From Beverwykella pulmonaria (Eukaryota; Ascomycota; Dothideomycetes; Pleosporales; Melanommataceae): 64,000 bases of DNA. The notes beneath the pieces are model-generated. The model made no database searches, had not been told where the DNA came from, and saw only the letters and a program-made list of their open reading frames with translations. This document shows positions 59,640 through 64,000 of the stretch, piece after piece; within the stretch, counting starts at the first letter, position 1; every line of letters starts with the position of its first letter. The stretch covers positions 2,464,319 through 2,528,318 of the forward strand of contig BCHH01000006.1 in NCBI GenBank assembly GCA_001599595.1. The letters are read 5' to 3'. The position numbers were made by a program, and so were the translations under genes.

Positions 59640-60271
59640 GGTGATAGCTGGAATATTGTGTGGTTGAAGGTCGAAGGGGTGTGTGTTGTGGTAGTTGACA
59701 GAATTGGATTTCGAGTTGGAGAGTGGGTTGAATAATAGAGAAAGAGAAGCGAAAGAGCGGGGATGCGCGATACCGCTTCCTAAGCAATGACAGAAGATGA
59801 AAAAGTGAAAGAGGAAAAGGAGAAGGGCTTAATAAGACGCTTTCGACAGGTTTCTAGGCCAATAGGCGCGCCGGGAGAGCAGAAGTGAAGGCGGTGAGAA
59901 GGGTTAATTTTCACCTCTTCCTCTACAATTGGTAAATTACTTAGAATGCAAAATGTAACATGAGCAAATCGTATGCATTAGTTCAGATGGAAGAGTTGTA
60001 CGGCACACAGTCACTTGTCTGTTCCTCTGACAGGCCCATTCGACGCGTCGAGCCAGTCGCGAAGTCACATGATGGTGGATGGCGGATTTGGTGCTACCGT
60101 AGCGTTGTGGAGCAAATAGTATATCACAGTGAAAGAATTGATTAGCCTCTGCCGCGACTCGTCGTTATGCTAGCGGCCAACCATTCCTAACAATGCGGTA
60201 AGACTCCATATTGAACGAAGTGAAGAAATTATACACACTCTTCTTATTTTTCTTATTTTAGTCTGCAAGGT
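59640..60271. other. Intergenic region
   Basis: About 630 bp between the small protein's start and the PIG-U stop. Nothing recognised. Confidence 0.5.
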
Positions 60272-61692
60272 CTAGATTCGTTTTACCTCCTTGCCTCGCA
60301 ACTCGGGCCTTTCCACGTCCAATTCATCCCGTAGCGCAGCGTACAGCGAATCTCCGACAATGACAGACAGGCCGAGACTCCACACCAGAGTGATAGCGTA
60401 GAAGAAGTTGGCGTTTCCAGAGCCAGCATAGATCCAGAGATGGTAGAATGCGGGTCCAAGGAAGGATGCATAAAGAATGCTAGATGATGCCAAAAAGGTG
60501 TACCGCATTACTGGACCGTGTCAGTTGAGGCCAGCGATAAAGCGAGAGGCGCACACTTACAGGGAAAGAGGTGCCTGAACAAGGGCACCAGCGACAAGTA
60601 TAGGGCAGCATCTGCGATGCTGGGATATGGCGTGAAGACAGCAAATATGCCTGTCAATGTGGCGGCCACAAACAAGGGCTGCTTTCGCAGTCGGATAGTC
60701 AGCCCAGGCATGTAGGAGGCGACGTGAAGCCAGAAGACACCGAGGAAGAACTCGCGGAAGGAATCAAACATTTCGGTAAAGAAGTACCACCAGAGACCAA
60801 CATTGGGCGTAAGATCGGGGAGGAGGAGCCGAACGCCATAGGTTGCTCCTAAGAAGTCCCATGAGCCCGTTAACAGCTTAGACATGTAGAGCAGCACCCC
60901 AAGTGCTATCACCAAACGGGCTGAGTGAGTGACAACGAAAGGGAAGGTGTGGGGCGCAGATTTCGTTTTGGCGGCCTGGACATCGTAGCAGAGAATCAAG
61001 AGCGGAGGAAAGAGAAGGACTGGATGCATGGCGAGGTACGAGGCCATGGCCATAGAGAGCACAAATGTGACGAGAGCGCCTTGCGATGCCTTAGCCATAG
61101 CAGTGAGAACGAATAGATTGGTCAATGCGGACGTCGAGCGAGCAATGCACGTCGCAACTGTAAATGGGTTGAAGAGAAAGCTTGTAACTATCAGCATGAC
61201 GCCCATGGAGGTGTTTGCGGTGTACACACCCTGCGGCAATTGCAACACTGCTCCAGCGCAAGTCCTTTCGGGAGGATGTGAACAACCGTGTGACGGCGGC
61301 CTGACCACTGTCTGCAATCTGTATCAAAGCGTGGGCGCTCAAAAGATCCACGATGGTATAGATCAGATTAGTCGCAAAAGGATAGTATGACGGGTTCGGA
61401 AGGAGCGAGAAGAGTGGCAGCAGAAGCGGTGCCTAGGGTGGTTAATACTGGCTGAAGGCGAGCAGCTGCTGGGGTATGGGCATACTTGGTGGTAGACACC
61501 GCCATCATAAGGAGAGACATTGTGCGTGTAGAGGAACAGGCCTTCTTGCAGGCGCTTGAAGCTCGTCACTGGCGTAGATACCTCGACACGGCCCGCGAGG
61601 AGGCTCGGTAGAGACGGGAATGCAGTGAACAGAAGTAGGCGCACTGCTGCCGCAGCACCGAAGAGCAGGGCCTTTTGCTGTTCGGAGGCCAT
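60272..61692 (-). CDS. GAB1: GPI transamidase subunit PIG-U/Gab1 (CDC91)
   Basis: ER membrane subunit of the complex that attaches GPI anchors to proteins. Exons are 61692-61486, 61432-61228, 61187-60561 and 60510-60272, phases agree, giving 425 aa, the usual length. About eight or more hydrophobic spans are visible. Family motifs: EGLFLYTHNVSPYDGGVYHQ near the N-terminus; SFLFNPFTVATCIARST; and a late FYHLWIYAGSGNANFFYA. Intron 2 (61227-61188) is only 40 bp but is required: reading through gives a stop, whereas splicing yields AIAAGFTSFLFNPF in frame. It is divergent from NOP7 (246 bp). Confidence 0.94.
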
Positions 61693-61938
61693 TGCAACAG
61701 CTATCGTGTTCTGCGTTCTACGGCGTCCATGAGTCGACGTTGGCGTATATCCCGAAATGTGAGCTTCTCGCAGCGTGTCAACATTCACGGTTCGCGCCTG
61801 CTGTGGACCCCGGTCGCCAAGTCGCACTAGCGGAGAATCGTTGATCCAGCTCTCGAACTTTTTTTCGTCCCGCGGAAAGAGCAGCAGTCGCACCCCTCAC
61901 GCTCCCGATACTCAAGAAACACCCAGAGTACACTCAAG

Positions 61939-64000
61939 ATGGGTCGCATCAAGAAGAAGGGTGTGTATTCTAGCTCTTTCCGTAACGTCACTGCTAACGG
62001 ACCTCAGGAACCTCTGGCGCGGCCAAAAACTACATCACTCGTACTCGAGCCGTGAAGAAGTTGCAGATTTCGCTCCCAGACTTTCGGCGGCTATGCATTT
62101 TCAAGGGTAGGCACACATATCTACCTGTGGTAGCACTTCTTTCTACAGATGGCACCGTATTCACTTTTATAGGTATCTACCCCCGCGAGCCCCGCAACAA
62201 AAAGAAGGTCTCGAAGGGCTCGACTGCCGTAACCACCTTCTACTATACCAAAGACATCCAGTACCTTCTCCACGAGCCTCTCCTGAACAAGTTCCGCGAG
62301 CACAAGACTGTGGCCAAGAAGATTGGCCGCGCATTAGGTCGAGGCGAGGTTGGCGACGCTGCGCGACTGGAGAAGACCCACATCCCGAAGATCAAGCTTG
62401 ACCACATTATCAAGGAACGGTATCCCACGTTCGTCGATGCGTTGAGAGATCTCGACGATGCCCTCTCTATGATATTCCTATTTGCGAACCTCCCTTCCAC
62501 GCAACACGTACCCTCGAAAACGATCGCGCTCTGCCAAAGGCTCTCCCACGAATTCGAACACTACCTAATCGTTTCACACTCTCTCCGAAAATCATTCCTG
62601 TCGATCAAGGGCATCTACTACCAGGCCACAATTCAAGGGCAGGACATACTATGGCTTGTGCCGTACAGATTCGTGCAGAGGACAGGCGGAGACATTGACT
62701 TTCGGATAATGGGAACCTTTGTTGAGTTTTACACTACACTGCTCGGTTTCGTCAACTTCCGCCTGTACACATCCATTGGGCTAGTGTATCCTCCCAGATT
62801 CAATGCGGAGAGCGACGAGTTAGGCGGAGAGCTGGGCGCTTTCCAATTGGAAGGCAAAGGAATTGCTACCAACGGTGACGCGGTTACAAATGGCCAGGCA
62901 TCCACCACTGTCACATCTGCTGAAGCGCAGGCTGAAGCAGACAAAGTGGCAGACTTGGTAGACCCAGAAGAGGATGAAGAGGCGGATGCGTCGGTAGCAC
63001 TCGTGCAGGCGGATGAAGAAGGCAATACTGACACCATAGACAAGTTTGAGGCGACTGCTCAGGATGCTGACATCCTGCCTCAGCCTCAGGCTAGCAATGC
63101 CGAGATCGCCTCGCTTTTCGCTCCTTTTACATTCTACCTATCTAGAGAAACGCCCCGCGCCCCTCTCGAGTTCATTCTCAAAGCATTTGGTTGCAAGAGG
63201 GTCGGCTGGGACGGTATTCTCGGTGATGGCGCATTCACTACGAATGAATCAGACCCATCGATAACTCATCAGCTCGTGGACCGACCAGCGCTTCCCAATG
63301 AGTCACTTCCTGAGGTTCCCGATGCTCCGGCGACCATGGATGGAGCGCCTATTCCGAAGGCACAATGGCCGCGTTCGACAATGCCTGGGCGAACATATGT
63401 ACAGCCACAGTGGGTGTGGGATTGCATCAACCAGGGCAAGCTACTTCGACCTGATCTATATGCACCAGGTGCTGAATTGCCACCCCATCTAAGTCCTTGG
63501 GTCAAGGCCAAAAAGGGAGAGTATGATCCGAATCTTCCATTGGAGGAGCAAGAGCTGGAAGGCGAGGCAGAAGCTTTTGAGGACGAAGAGGAAGATGCAG
63601 AGTTCTTTGCAGAAGCTGCTGCTGTCACCAACGGGAGAGACTACGATATGGATGCACTTGTCGATCGCGAGCCTTCGGTTGAGGTTGGCGAGGGTATGGA
63701 TATCGCTGGATCTGAGGATGAATCTGACGAGACAGACGAGGAGGAGGATGCTACAGCTGATGCTGAGGAATGGGATGGCATCGAATCTGAAGCCGAATCC
63801 GATGTGTCTGATGATGAGGCTGCACGCAGACAGCATCAACGCGAACTCGAGGCTGAAGCCACAGGCGCCGTCATTGAACCAACGGTACCAACAACGAAGT
63901 CTAAGAACGCCGCGATTCGTAAGAAAGCTGAGAAGAAGCGGAGAGAAGAGGAGGAAGAGCGGGAAAGGCAGAAGATGATGCTGTCAAACAAGAAGCGGAA
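61939..64000 (+). CDS. NOP7: Pescadillo homologue NOP7 (60S ribosome biogenesis), 3' partial
   Basis: Nucleolar component of the PeBoW (Nop7-Erb1-Ytm1) complex needed for 27S pre-rRNA processing. Exons are 61939-61960, 62008-62106 and 62173 to the window edge. At least 649 aa are visible, so only the C-terminal few residues are missing. Pescadillo N-domain from residue 8 ([65 protein letters not shown]); BRCT domain at about 352-465 ([34 protein letters not shown]); then a long acidic tract and a basic coiled tail ([20 protein letters not shown]). The first exon encodes just seven codons plus a base (MGRIKKK). Confidence 0.97.

Overview
The window is nuclear DNA of a filamentous ascomycete (Pezizomycotina). 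The evidence is intron-bearing genes with short 40-90 bp introns, fungus-restricted families (FunK1 kinase, DUF6594, 2EXR/F-box-like proteins, a Fot1/Pot2-type pogo transposon) and stop codons in the transposon of the kind left by C-to-T/G-to-A (RIP-like) mutation. A dothideomycete, perhaps Pleosporales, is my best guess from the gene set, but this is inference. No bacterial system, CRISPR array, rRNA or recognisable tRNA was seen.

Layout. 1-21.7 kb is mostly conserved core genome: a partial shelterin TPP1/Tpz1-like gene (-), the PI3P 5-kinase FAB1 (+), a Caj1-type J protein (-), translation factor eIF4E (-), squalene synthase ERG9 (-), a DUF6594 membrane protein with an unusual C-terminal tail (+) and a delta-12-type fatty acid desaturase (-). 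22.8-24.1 kb holds an AIF/FSP1-like FAD oxidoreductase. 24.1-28.7 kb is a gene-poor stretch with a broken 2EXR/F-box-like gene, an LTR-like relic and a small inverted-repeat element. Then come a FunK1 kinase (-), folylpolyglutamate synthase with an apparent mitochondrial presequence (-), and a complete but RIP-damaged pogo/Fot1-type transposon (33775-35646) with perfect 40 bp inverted ends.

36-48.6 kb is accessory. It holds a small secreted cysteine-rich protein and then a compact block that looks like an aromatic/stilbene catabolic cluster: an aldehyde dehydrogenase relic, a 2,3-dihydroxybenzoate-decarboxylase-type amidohydrolase (frameshifted, with a probable GC-AG intron), an HSL-type esterase and a carotenoid/stilbene cleavage oxygenase, arranged as two divergent pairs. 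Next are a second LTR-like relic, a methyltransferase pseudogene and a secreted PAN/Apple-like protein. The cluster would fit ester hydrolysis, stilbene cleavage to benzaldehydes, oxidation to benzoic acids and decarboxylation; at least two members are broken, so it appears to be decaying.

49-64 kb returns to core genes: an F-box-like protein, a GT34 Golgi glycosyltransferase, a 122 bp TA-flanked MITE, MSH6, a small nuclear-looking protein, the PIG-U/Gab1 GPI-transamidase subunit, and Pescadillo/NOP7 running off the right edge. Exon junctions were derived by hand from splice motifs and reading-frame continuity.
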